64,000 bases of DNA from Hallella multisaccharivorax DSM 17128 (GTDB lineage Bacteria; Bacteroidota; Bacteroidia; Bacteroidales; Bacteroidaceae): contig NZ_GL945017.1 in the NCBI RefSeq assembly GCF_000218235.1, positions 1,365,598 through 1,429,597 of the forward strand, in the 5' to 3' direction. Positions 51,788-59,748 of the stretch are shown in pieces. Under the pieces are notes generated by a model. The model did no database searches and was not told the DNA's origin. It saw only the letters and a list, made by a program, of their open reading frames with translations. The position numbers were made by a program, and so were the translations under genes. Each line of letters opens with the position of its first letter. Within the stretch, counting starts at the first letter, position 1.

Positions 51788-52398
51788 AGGGTAAGTTTTT
51801 CAGTGGGACTGATATTCAGAAAGTTCTCAAGAATCCGCTCTCCTACTCTCCCACTCTTCTCTGGATGAAACTGAACGGTCCAGAAATTATCCTTGTGGAG
51901 GGCTGCCGAATAGGACAAGCCATAGTTGGCTGTGGCTATCGTGTACGGGCAGACCGGCACGTAGTAACTGTGGACAAAATACACGAAATCATTATCGTCC
52001 ACCCCTTTGAACAACGGAGAAGAGATGTCGTGCAATGAGTTCCATCCCATTTCGGGCACTTTGAGCTCGTGACTCTTTGGCGAGAACTTCCTGACGCTCT
52101 CTGGAAAGACTCCGACACAATCCACGTCGCCTTCTTCGGAGTGGGCACAGAGAAGCTGCTGACCGACGCATATACCAAGAATGGGCTGGCGAAGCGAACG
52201 AATGACGCGGTCAAGACTATGCTCCCGCAGATACTCCATCGTCGTGTGGGCACTACCTTGCCCGGGAAAAACAACGCAGTCAGAGCTCGCTAAGACCGAA
52301 GCCTTGTCGGTGATGACTGGTTCCACGCCAATGCGTCGGAAAGCGTTGGCGACAGAAAAGATATTGCCGGCATTATATTGGATGATGGATACATTCAT
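51784..52398 (-). CDS. hisH: Imidazole glycerol phosphate synthase glutaminase subunit
   Basis: 204 residues, class I glutamine amidotransferase. The catalytic Cys lies in PILGICVGQQLLC (near residue 79), with His and Glu in FWTVQFHPEKSGRVG. It delivers ammonia to HisF. It is the first gene of the ten-gene minus-strand run. A TAAATTTG box lies 27 bases upstream. Confidence 0.95.
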   Translation of the reverse strand: MNVSIIQYNAGNIFSVANAFRRIGVEPVITDKASVLASSDCVVFPGQGSAHTTMEYLREHSLDRVIRSLRQPILGICVGQQLLCAHSEEGDVDCVGVFPESVRKFSPKSHELKVPEMGWNSLHDISSPLFKGVDDNDFVYFVHSYYVPVCPYTIATANYGLSYSAALHKDNFWTVQFHPEKSGRVGERILENFLNISPTEKLTL

Positions 52399-52424
52399 AA
52401 CCTCTGATAAGCTTATTCATCATG

Positions 52425-52432
52425 CAAATTTA
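52425..52432 (-). promoter_or_regulatory. -7 box for the his-lys-fbp run
   Basis: Reverse-strand TAAATTTG, matching TAnnTTTG, 27 bases before hisH. It is the only evident promoter for the ten genes. Confidence 0.5.
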
Positions 52433-52527
52433 CTAAAAATATCAGGGGGAAGTCGCAAAAGCCCAACTTTTTTTGGGTGAATAAAGATAAAAATGAACAT
52501 TTCGTTCGAAAAGCGACATTTATTTTA

Positions 52528-52535
52528 TAATTTTG
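52528..52535 (+). promoter_or_regulatory. -7 box for the HprK/S26/PqqD unit
   Basis: TAATTTTG, matching TAnnTTTG, about 42 bases before the first gene of the unit. Confidence 0.55.
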
Positions 52536-52576
52536 TACCGTTTTCCATCCATCGATATGATAAATAAAGAAAAACA

Positions 52577-52972
52577 ATGATTAAGAAATACTTTCTTTTT
52601 TGCGTGTTGGCCGTGGTCAGCCTATGCGGTTGGTCAGCCAACCAGCCGGCGAAGGTCTACATGTTTGGATTCGCGGCCTCGTTCAACGACTCCACGGTGT
52701 GTTTCACTGAGATACAGGAGGTGGATTCGGCTTATATAGACTCAAAGACGAAGTTCCTCTACGGCCGCGAAAACTATTCCTACCAGCTGCGTAACCATCT
52801 TACAGGGCTGGGATTCAACACGCCGACTTGCATCACCTGCTTTGCGCTTAAACGCAAGGTTGTGGAGGAAAAGTACGCCCGTTTGAGGAAAAAATATGCT
52901 AATGGCAAGTTCATCGTGAAAGAGGTCAAGGCACCACAGTTTCATTTCCAGGTCATCAGGCCCGAGGAGTAA
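52577..52972 (+). CDS. Exported hypothetical protein, first gene of the HprK/PqqD unit
   Basis: 131 residues. A signal peptide (KKYFLFCVLAVVSLCGWSA) is followed by about 110 polar residues with two Cys in NTPTCITCFALK and a Lys-rich end. The mature domain includes TVCFTEIQEVDSAYIDSK and YANGKFIVKEVKAPQFHFQV. I do not recognise a family. It ends 3 bases before the GTG of the HprK-like gene, so the two are probably in one transcript. Its CITC pair could bind metal or form a disulfide; this is speculation. Confidence 0.7.
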   Translation: MIKKYFLFCVLAVVSLCGWSANQPAKVYMFGFAASFNDSTVCFTEIQEVDSAYIDSKTKFLYGRENYSYQLRNHLTGLGFNTPTCITCFALKRKVVEEKYARLRKKYANGKFIVKEVKAPQFHFQVIRPEE

Positions 52973-52975
52973 AGT

Positions 52976-53914
52976 GTGAGGCCTGTTGTGTACAGCGATT
53001 CCATCATGCACGTCGATAAGCGTTTCTTTCGGGTAGCGGAGTTACCCTTCGCCATCTCATTCGTTGGCTATGAGAATGGCTTCCAGCTGCTGCCCTCTTT
53101 CCTGCCTTTCCGGACTGGCGACAAGCCCTGCGAGCCGCTTATGTTCACGCTGACGGTGGACGACAGCTTACGTCCAATGCCGAAAAATCAACGTGAGCGC
53201 ATCCGCGAGTTCGACACCGGCAATGGCATCACTATCGTTGACAGGCTCGAAGACGGCGGATACCAGTATATCATCAAGGACGTAGGCGGCGGCCAGTGCT
53301 GTCTGCTAATTACCGATAGCCGCTTCACGATTTGCCGCTGTGCGCTCAATGGCGATCTTCTGATGCGGTCGTTTGGCCTAAACAACGCACTCATGCTCGT
53401 CTATGCTTTCGCGGCGGCGTGGCGCAGCACAGTACTCATACATGCGTCCGTGGTGAGGCAGGATGGCTACGGTTATGCCTTCATTGCCAAAAGTGGAACG
53501 GGAAAGTCAACGCAGGTGAGCAACTGGCTGAAGTATCTGCGTGGATGCGACTTAATGAACGATGATAATCCGGTAGTCAGAGTGATTGACGAGATATGCT
53601 ACATTTATGGGAGCCCATGGAGCGGAAAGACGCCGTGTTATCGAAATGTGAAAGCCCCCTTAGGCGCTGTGACCCGAATAGATCGCGCGCACGAAAACGC
53701 TGTGGAGAAGGTGTCTCCTGTGGAGGCCTTCACTTCTCTGCTGCCTTCCGTCTCCTCGATGAAATGGGAGGATTCACTTTATGAGACAATTTGTAAGACA
53801 GTGACGAAAATCGTCGAACACACCAATATCTTTACACTCCATTGTCTGCCTGACAAAGAGTCGGCAATTGTGTGCAATCGGGTAATCCGAAAGTCTATCT
53901 CATCAGAACAATGA
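52976..53914 (+). CDS. HPr kinase-like protein (PqqD/lasso-cluster type)
   Basis: 312 residues from a GTG at 52976; an in-frame ATG at 53006 is the alternative. Residues 140-310 hold a PEPCK/HprK-like kinase core with P-loop AFIAKSGTGKSTQVSNW and the Walker B-like MNDDNPVVRV; the HPr-binding C-terminal helix region of true HPr kinase is absent. Such proteins occur in lasso-peptide loci, where a homologue phosphorylates the C-terminal Ser of the peptide. The gene overlaps the next by 4 bases (ATGA). Its substrate here is unknown, and no maturation enzymes for a peptide are adjacent. Confidence 0.8.
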   Translation: MRPVVYSDSIMHVDKRFFRVAELPFAISFVGYENGFQLLPSFLPFRTGDKPCEPLMFTLTVDDSLRPMPKNQRERIREFDTGNGITIVDRLEDGGYQYIIKDVGGGQCCLLITDSRFTICRCALNGDLLMRSFGLNNALMLVYAFAAAWRSTVLIHASVVRQDGYGYAFIAKSGTGKSTQVSNWLKYLRGCDLMNDDNPVVRVIDEICYIYGSPWSGKTPCYRNVKAPLGAVTRIDRAHENAVEKVSPVEAFTSLLPSVSSMKWEDSLYETICKTVTKIVEHTNIFTLHCLPDKESAIVCNRVIRKSISSEQ

Positions 53915-54375
53915 AAGAGATATCTGTACAAAATTCGGTCTTCATTCCCGCTGTCGTCAAACTTGTCAACGAGGGGCACACGGTAACGATTCCCTTGAAA
54001 GGCTTTTCCATGAGGCCTTTTCTCGAAAATGCGCGCGACAAGGCCTTGCTGTGCCAGGTGGGCAAGCTCCATGTGGGAGACCCTGTTCTGGCGAAAGTTG
54101 ACCATCAACGATACGTCCTGCATCGCATTGTGCGGATAGACGGTGATTGTCTTACGCTATTGGGTGATGGTAACCTCTCCACAGAGCACTGTCGCATGAA
54201 GGACGTCGTGGCATCCGTTGTTGGATTCTACAGGAAGGGGCGCACCCGTCTCGATGCTGTCGACGGGCGGAAGTGGAAGGTCTACTCCGCCCTATGGATG
54301 CAGCTTCTCCCCGTAAGACGCTGGTTGTTAGCATTTTACCGAAAGATATGGATCCCTCTGTTCGGAAGTCTTTGA
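53911..54375 (+). CDS. S24/S26-type signal peptidase-like protein
   Basis: 154 residues from the ATG at 53911, which overlaps the stop of the HprK-like gene. The nucleophile region is PLKGFSMRPFLENARDKALL (near residues 28-47), with Ser in SMRP as in signal peptidase I. The second residue, where Lys is usual in bacteria, appears to be His: QRYVLHRIVRIDGDCL, as in the Ser-His (Sec11/SipW) group, followed by LLGDGNLSTEH. The C-terminal 30 residues contain a hydrophobic stretch (WMQLLPVRRWLLAFYRKIWI). It may process a secreted peptide made by its cluster; this is inferred. Confidence 0.75.
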   Translation: MKEISVQNSVFIPAVVKLVNEGHTVTIPLKGFSMRPFLENARDKALLCQVGKLHVGDPVLAKVDHQRYVLHRIVRIDGDCLTLLGDGNLSTEHCRMKDVVASVVGFYRKGRTRLDAVDGRKWKVYSALWMQLLPVRRWLLAFYRKIWIPLFGSL

Positions 54376-54422
54376 GCGAAAAACATTATACATCATATAT
54401 CATATATCATTTTGCGTATCCT

Positions 54423-54710
54423 ATGAAAGCAAAAACTGGATTCAGCGTGACCGATGTCTGTGGGTCGCATATCATCGTGGCTTCGGGTAAAGAAAATATT
54501 GATTTCAGCAATATTATCAGCCTGAACGACAGCGCTTTACTGCTATGGAACAGCATTCAAGGCAAAGACTTCACCGTTGAGGATCTTGCTGGCCTGTTGG
54601 TATCTAACTATGAGTTGGACGACCACGCTCCTTTGCCTATGGAACAGGCCTTGGCGGATGCCGAGGAAGTAGCGAAGCAGTGGATCAAGGCCGGCATTGT
54701 CACGGAGTAA
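54423..54710 (+). CDS. PqqD-family protein
   Basis: 95 residues from the ATG at 54423; the upstream start at 54273 lies inside the previous gene and is rejected. The sequence has the PqqD pattern: VTDVCGSHIIVASGKENIDF, NIISLNDSALLLWNSIQGKD and a winged-helix-like ADAEEVAKQWIKAGIV end. PqqD-like RREs present a leader peptide to a maturase. No radical SAM enzyme, cyclodehydratase or precursor is adjacent. It follows the S26-like gene by 47 bases. Confidence 0.82.
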   Translation: MKAKTGFSVTDVCGSHIIVASGKENIDFSNIISLNDSALLLWNSIQGKDFTVEDLAGLLVSNYELDDHAPLPMEQALADAEEVAKQWIKAGIVTE

Positions 54711-54716
54711 GACAAT

Positions 54717-54749
54717 ATGCCATCGATGGGATGTCCATCGATGGCGTGA
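54717..54749 (+). other. Inverted repeat with a possible 10-codon ORF
   Basis: GCCATCGATGG (54719-54729) and its exact complement CCATCGATGGC (54735-54745) are separated by 5 bases; each arm itself is nearly a palindrome around ATCGAT. On the plus strand the same bases read MPSMGCPSMA, ATG to TGA, 6 bases after the pqqD-like stop. No T-tract follows, so a terminator call is weak. The short ORF may be chance. Confidence 0.4.
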
Positions 54750-54809
54750 ATGTCTTGTGTGCCCCCCCACCTTAAAACAACGTCCCAACCGAAGTTTATC
54801 TGTCGAACA

Positions 54810-57014
54810 TTATTTCAGGTGCTCCTCAAACCATTGGGTGATCTGCCGGAGTAGATGGTTACGGGTGTTGCCACCGAAGATACTGTGGTTACGGTTGGTA
54901 TAGATGTTTTCCTTGAAGTCCTTGTCGGCTTGCACGAGTGCCTCGGTATACTCAAACGTGTTTTGCGGGTGGACGTTGTCATCAGCTGATCCGTGGCAGA
55001 TAAGCAGGGCTCCGCTCAGCTTCGAGGCGCGTGAGATGGGACAGTCATCGTAGCCGGTGGGATTCTCTTGTGGCGTGCGCATATATCGCTCGGTATAGAC
55101 GGTATCATAATAGCGGTAACTTGTCGGTGGAGCCACGGCCACACCGGCTTTGAAGATGGGCCGCCCCTCGCTCATGCTCATCAGTGTGCAGAAGCCTCCA
55201 TAGCTCCAGCCCCAGATGCCGATGTTGTCTTTGTCGACAAAAGATAGGGAGCTCAGATAAAGTGCTGTCTCAACCTGGTCTTTAGCTTCGAGGTTGCCCA
55301 ATTTGAGATAGGTGCATTTCTCAAAGTCGGCACCACGTCCGCCGGTGCCACGTCCGTCCACACACGCTACGATGAAACCCTGCTGTGTGAGGTATTCGTC
55401 AAAGGCGCCGCCCTGTCCCATGGAGCCTGCATTCCAGGAGTTGACGACTTGCTGGCTACCCGGACCACTGTACTGAAACATGATGATCGGATATTTTTTA
55501 GTAGGGTCAAAGTTGGCGGGTTTCATCATCCATCCGTCAAGTTTTACGCCCTCAGAGGTGGTGAAGGAGAAGGGCTCTTTCTTCACCCAGCCGTATTGTA
55601 CAGTCTTGTCTTTGAGGGCTTTGTTGTCCACGTTGGTGAAGATGACTGCTCCGTTGTTGCTACGCGTGGTGTAAACAAATGGGGTGTTGTAGTCACTCCA
55701 GGCATTGATGAAGTATCTATAGTCACCTGAGAAGACGGCTGTATTCCATCCTTCCTGCGAGGTGAGTCGCTCGGTCTTTCCGTTTTTGTGGATGACGAAG
55801 ATTTGCCGGTCGTGCGGATTGAGGGCCGCGGCTTGGTAGTAGATATCACCGGTGGTCTCGTCCATGCCGTAGACCTCGGTGATGTCGTAGTTGCCCGGAG
55901 CTACTTTTCTTAGGAGTTGTCCGTTGTGGTTGTAGACGTAGAGATGCAGAAATCCATCTCTGTCGGAAGGCACGATGAGATAGTTGCTGCCCATCTTAAT
56001 GTTGGCCATGGCGTTCTCTTTGACGTACTTACCAACGCTTTCCTTGAGCAGCAGGTGCGCTACGGTGCTACGCGGGTTGACGGTGTAGAGGTTGAGTGCG
56101 TCTTGATGGCGGTTCATGGTGTAGATGAGAATTTTGTTGGCATCGGGTGTTGGCAGGATTCTGGGCATGTATCCATCGGCATCGAGGGGAATCTGCAGCT
56201 GCTGTGTGCGGTGACTCTTGATGTCGTAGCTCCACGCGGTTACTTTCGAGTTGTCTTGCCCTGCCTTTGGGTATTTGTAGCTGTAGTAGCCCGGATAGAC
56301 TGCATAGTCGTTGTGTTCGGGATGGCTTCCTTTGTAGAGCTGTAGCGAATACTCCTTGACAGCTTTCTCGTTGTACTTGATCCAACAAAGCATGGTACCA
56401 TCGACGTTGAAGGTGAGTGCCTTATTGAATTCGAACTCCTCTTCGTTGACCCAGTCAGGGATGCCGTTGATGACCTCGTTGAACTTTCCGTCTTTGGTTA
56501 TCTGGCTCTCACTGTTGTCGTAGAGCAGTTTGACAAGAAAGATGTTGTTGTCTCGGACGAAAGCGATTTGCTGTCCGTCAGGTGACCAGACGGGGCATTG
56601 CTGCGGCCCGCTGTCGGAGAGTTTCTCCAACTTTCGGCTTTTGATGGTGTAGATGTAGAACACAGCCTTGTAGGAGCGTCGGTAAACGGACTGGCGTTTG
56701 GTGGAGATGAGCATGTGTGTGTCGTCGGGCGACATGATATAGCCGTCGAAGGCATCGATGTGCTCTCCCTGGGTCTTGTCCGCGTCGAAGAGCACATCGG
56801 TAAGCTTTCCGGTTTTGAACGAATATTGTTCGATTCGTTTTCCGTCAGCGGAGATACGGGCATACTGATCGGTGCCCTTGAGTGGGTTGATACCTGAGAC
56901 CCGCTCTCCGGCAAACTCGCTCGAAGCCACCTGTTTAAGGCTGAGTGGTTCGGAAGCTGTCAAAGTGCTTGTTGATAAAAGCATTGACATACAAATGGCA
57001 AATAATTTATTCAT
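54810..57014 (-). CDS. Dipeptidyl peptidase IV (S9B)
   Basis: 734 residues with a signal peptide (NKLFAICMSMLLSTSTLTAS). The first 450 residues form a beta-propeller (repeats with SPDDTHMLIST, WSPDGQQIAFVRDNNIF and so on), with the glutamate pair in PDWVNEEEFEF that binds the substrate N-terminus. The C-terminal alpha/beta hydrolase has catalytic Ser in IGIWGWSYGGFCTL, Asp in GSADDNVHPQN and His in NRNHSIFGG. It removes dipeptides with Pro at position 2. It is the first gene after the PqqD unit on the other strand, ending 100 bases from it. Confidence 0.94.
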   Translation of the reverse strand: MNKLFAICMSMLLSTSTLTASEPLSLKQVASSEFAGERVSGINPLKGTDQYARISADGKRIEQYSFKTGKLTDVLFDADKTQGEHIDAFDGYIMSPDDTHMLISTKRQSVYRRSYKAVFYIYTIKSRKLEKLSDSGPQQCPVWSPDGQQIAFVRDNNIFLVKLLYDNSESQITKDGKFNEVINGIPDWVNEEEFEFNKALTFNVDGTMLCWIKYNEKAVKEYSLQLYKGSHPEHNDYAVYPGYYSYKYPKAGQDNSKVTAWSYDIKSHRTQQLQIPLDADGYMPRILPTPDANKILIYTMNRHQDALNLYTVNPRSTVAHLLLKESVGKYVKENAMANIKMGSNYLIVPSDRDGFLHLYVYNHNGQLLRKVAPGNYDITEVYGMDETTGDIYYQAAALNPHDRQIFVIHKNGKTERLTSQEGWNTAVFSGDYRYFINAWSDYNTPFVYTTRSNNGAVIFTNVDNKALKDKTVQYGWVKKEPFSFTTSEGVKLDGWMMKPANFDPTKKYPIIMFQYSGPGSQQVVNSWNAGSMGQGGAFDEYLTQQGFIVACVDGRGTGGRGADFEKCTYLKLGNLEAKDQVETALYLSSLSFVDKDNIGIWGWSYGGFCTLMSMSEGRPIFKAGVAVAPPTSYRYYDTVYTERYMRTPQENPTGYDDCPISRASKLSGALLICHGSADDNVHPQNTFEYTEALVQADKDFKENIYTNRNHSIFGGNTRNHLLRQITQWFEEHLK

Positions 57015-57035
57015 AGGCGTAAGTATAGTAAAACA

Positions 57036-58187
57036 TTAGGATATAATATTGTTAAAAATATGTTTATATGGTTGTGTTTCTGCGTTGCTCCCCCAGAAAT
57101 CGTCGCCAAAATCGAGCCGGCCTTGTATCCAGCGCGGCTTCAGGTTGCCTTCGATTGGCGGGTTGCTGACCGACAGTCCCATCAGTCTTACGGAATCTGT
57201 GGCAGAGCAATCCACTTTGGTTAAGAGCTGCTTGGCCAGGGCGAGGATGTCTTCTTTCTTTGTCACCATTTTGTGGGATGTCAGTGACCGGCTGATGACC
57301 GAGAAGTCGGAGTATTTCACTTTTAAGGTAAGTGTCCTACCCTCGAATCGGGCTTTAGTGATGCGTCTCTCCAACTCTAGCACGAGGTGGTAGAGCTCGA
57401 TGATCATCTGTGAGCGCATAGTGATGTCCTTTTCCATGGTTTCCTCACATCCAACGGATTTTCGTTGTTCCGAGGGCTCTACAGGACGGTTGTCAATGCC
57501 GCGGGCAAAGTTGAAGTATATTTCTCCGGCCTTGCCGAACACCTCTTTGAGATGATTGAGCGATACTGTCCGCAGATCCCGGCCGGTGAAGATACCGATT
57601 TTGTGCATCCGCTCCATGGTCTTCGGGCCCACTCCCCAAAATCTCTCTACGGGGAGCTTGGCGATGAACTCGAGAGCGTCGTTGTATCGGATCTCAAGCT
57701 GTCCATCGGGCTTATGGCAGTCGCTGGCTATCTTGGCCAAGAACTTGTTGTAGGAGATGCCGGCCGAGGCTGTGAGATGTAGCTCCTCGCGAATCCGTGA
57801 TCTTATTTCGAGGGCTATGTCAGCAGGGAAGTCTATCTTCTGTTTGTTGACGGTGACGTCGAGGAAGGCCTCATCAATAGAGATTGGTTCTATGAGATCG
57901 GTATAATCTTGAAAAATGGCGTGTACCTGGGCGGAGACCTCTTTATAATGATGGTGGTTGCCTTCCACTACAATAAGCTGTGGACAAAGTCGCTTGGCAG
58001 TTACCATGGACATTGCCGAGTGCACGCCGAACTGTCTGGCCTCATAGCTTGCCGTAGACACTACTCCCCGCGGGCCATCATAGCCCACCGCAATAGGTCT
58101 GCCTTTGAGCTCGGGGCGGTCGCGTTGTTCTACGGACGCAAAAAAGGCATCCATATCCACGTGAATGATTTTCCGTAAATCAGGCAT
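57036..58187 (-). CDS. dinB: DNA polymerase IV
   Basis: 383 residues from the ATG at 58187, whose first bases overlap the stop of the YkvA gene by 8 bases; the longer ORF start at 58286 is rejected. Y-family signatures are IIHVDMDAFFASVEQRD (two metal-binding Asp) near residue 5 and PISIDEAFLDVTV near residue 98. The C-terminal little finger follows, ending in a short tail where a beta-clamp peptide could lie. It performs error-prone translesion synthesis. In direction and spacing it belongs with the YkvA gene. Confidence 0.93.
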   Translation of the reverse strand: MPDLRKIIHVDMDAFFASVEQRDRPELKGRPIAVGYDGPRGVVSTASYEARQFGVHSAMSMVTAKRLCPQLIVVEGNHHHYKEVSAQVHAIFQDYTDLIEPISIDEAFLDVTVNKQKIDFPADIALEIRSRIREELHLTASAGISYNKFLAKIASDCHKPDGQLEIRYNDALEFIAKLPVERFWGVGPKTMERMHKIGIFTGRDLRTVSLNHLKEVFGKAGEIYFNFARGIDNRPVEPSEQRKSVGCEETMEKDITMRSQMIIELYHLVLELERRITKARFEGRTLTLKVKYSDFSVISRSLTSHKMVTKKEDILALAKQLLTKVDCSATDSVRLMGLSVSNPPIEGNLKPRWIQGRLDFGDDFWGSNAETQPYKHIFNNIIS

Positions 58188-58584
58188 TGTTGTCAGCAAA
58201 GACGTCGTCAGCCTCGGTGATCTCGTCTTCATCAAACCATTTCGACAACTTGGCGTGGGCTTTCTCCCTGACAGCGTCGGGCACATCCCCCCATACCTTT
58301 TTCAGCACAAAGAGCAGCACGGCGAGGTCGTCGCCCAGCCCTGCAATGGGAATGGCATCGGGAATGATGTCGAGTGGGCTGATGAGATAGCCCAAGGCTC
58401 CGATGATGATAGCCTTGTCTTTTACGGAGACGTCACTGCTCTGGAGGGTGTAATAAAGGATAAGGGCCACATAGACAAGTTTTGCACCTGCGCGCTTGGC
58501 AATGTGCGAAATCTTGTCGATGAAGCCTTGCGACGAATAGTCGTCCTTATACTTCATGAAATCGGGTAATGAGCTGTTTTCCAT
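58180..58584 (-). CDS. YkvA/DUF1232 membrane protein
   Basis: 134 residues from the ATG at 58584; the longer start 58608 overlaps the previous gene. DUF1232 motif: ALGYLISPLDIIPDAIPIAG, followed by LGDDLAVLLFVLKKVW, and preceded by KLVYVALILYYTLQ. It is probably an inner membrane protein with one or two helices; function unknown. The C-terminus is acidic. The start lies within 2 bases of the stop of the preceding gene, and its stop overlaps dinB by 8 bases. Confidence 0.85.
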   Translation of the reverse strand: MENSSLPDFMKYKDDYSSQGFIDKISHIAKRAGAKLVYVALILYYTLQSSDVSVKDKAIIIGALGYLISPLDIIPDAIPIAGLGDDLAVLLFVLKKVWGDVPDAVREKAHAKLSKWFDEDEITEADDVFADNNA

Positions 58585-58585
58585 A

Positions 58586-59017
58586 TCAAACTTTTTTCTT
58601 AGCCTCATGATAAGACTTTACTTTGTCGGTAAAAGCCGCTATTTGAGGATTGTTGCTTTTGAGATGACTGATTCTTGACTTCACCCCCAGCATCATGAGG
58701 CCTTTCAGCAGGAGTGCGGTCAGCACCCCCAGCACCACGCCGGCGATGAGTGACCACTTGCCCCAGGGAAGCATTGTCTCGGGGAAGGCACTGAGGATGA
58801 TGACGGGTATAACGGCGATAATGCCGTACTTGGTAAGCTGAGCCTTCTGGCTGCCCTCGCTGTCGAGAATACTTTGGTATTCGAAGAGATAATCTTCTAA
58901 GTCTTTGCAGTCAAGGCTCATCATTTTGGGGAAGTCGGGGTTATCTCCCCACTGCTCAATAGTTCGAGTGATGAGGTGCTCATAGTCGTTGAGAATATTC
59001 GGCTTTAAATCTTTCAT
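58586..59017 (-). CDS. Two-helix membrane protein, unknown function
   Basis: 143 residues. A soluble N-terminal part (YEHLITRTIEQWGDNPDFPK) leads to two membrane segments, YGIIAVIPVIILSAFPETML and WSLIAGVVLGVLTALLLKGL, then a polar C-terminal helix with basic residues. I recognise no family. It lies 43 bases downstream of the RNase P RNA on the same strand without an evident promoter of its own, and runs into the YkvA gene and dinB. Confidence 0.65.
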   Translation of the reverse strand: MKDLKPNILNDYEHLITRTIEQWGDNPDFPKMMSLDCKDLEDYLFEYQSILDSEGSQKAQLTKYGIIAVIPVIILSAFPETMLPWGKWSLIAGVVLGVLTALLLKGLMMLGVKSRISHLKSNNPQIAAFTDKVKSYHEAKKKV

Positions 59018-59060
59018 AATGGCAATCTGCGGTGTGAGATCCTTATAATATAGAAAAGTA

Positions 59061-59478
59061 AGACAGTGCCCTGATAAGCCGGGTTCTGTACCCTCACTAT
59101 GGTGAGGAGCCTTGTCATTTATCTAATCTGTAAGTCACCCTACAGCTTCAGCATTCTACCCTCCATCGTTGCTTTCGAGGAAGCATCGGGCAGGCGGCCC
59201 TGGACATGACGATGGTTTACGCGAACTTGCAGCCTCCAGACGGTACAGCCACGGCGGTCACCCGCCGGCTGGTGGTCTCTTGCACCACCTTCTCACCCTT
59301 GCCTCTTCCGACTTACAGGATCATAGGATGCCTGCAGTTTCACAGAATGGCGGTTGTTTTCTTCTACCTTCACCTACCGTTACCGGCAGCTTCCATTTTC
59401 AGAAGTGGAGCGCCTTGCGCTGCCCGGACTTTCCTCTTGCACTCTTGCGGATGCCAGCGACAGGCCGGGGCACTGTCT
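59061..59478 (-). ncRNA. rnpB: RNase P RNA (type A)
   Basis: About 418 bases on the minus strand. The ends pair perfectly over ten bases (P1: AGACAGTGCC at the 5' end, GGCACTGTCT at the 3' end). Near the 5' end lies GAGGAAAGTCCGGGC, conserved P4/CR-I, and near the 3' end ACAGAACCCGGCTTAT, conserved CR-V. Together they leave no doubt. It is the catalytic RNA for tRNA 5' maturation. The proposed plus-strand ORFs across it are shadows. Ends are estimated to within a few bases. Confidence 0.97.
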
Positions 59479-59508
59479 TACAATATGAGCTAATGTATTA
59501 TTTCTCCG

Positions 59509-59516
59509 CAAAATTA
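59509..59516 (-). promoter_or_regulatory. -7 box for rnpB
   Basis: Reverse-strand TAATTTTG, matching TAnnTTTG, 31 bases before the P1 start; implies a short 5' leader on the RNA. Confidence 0.5.
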
Positions 59517-59680
59517 ATAAAAACAATTATCAAACAAGAGAATCGCTTAAGTTTTTGCAAGTTTTTAAACGAATGCAAATTATCATCCACACCTACTAAA
59601 GAAGCGTTAAGTGTTAAAATCAAAGTGTTAAAATCGAATAAACATCACTGACAGAATGACAACATTACAAATTAAGCTCC

Positions 59681-59688
59681 TATATTTG
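59681..59688 (+). promoter_or_regulatory. -7 box for htrA
   Basis: TATATTTG, matching TAnnTTTG, 60 bases before the start codon. The 200 bases between rnpB and this box hold no gene that I can identify. Confidence 0.55.
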
Positions 59689-59748
59689 CAGAAAAGAAAG
59701 AAAAACTCTGATAGATTGAGAATTGAATTATAACTAAATATTAAGATC

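Noticed and set aside
52493..52567. A 24-codon ORF upstream of the HprK unit
   Set aside because: It covers the promoter box TAATTTTG, so it cannot be translated from that promoter; no other promoter seen.
59169..59651. Plus-strand ORF of 160 codons
   Set aside because: It lies over the RNase P RNA gene on the other strand; the conserved RNA regions explain it.
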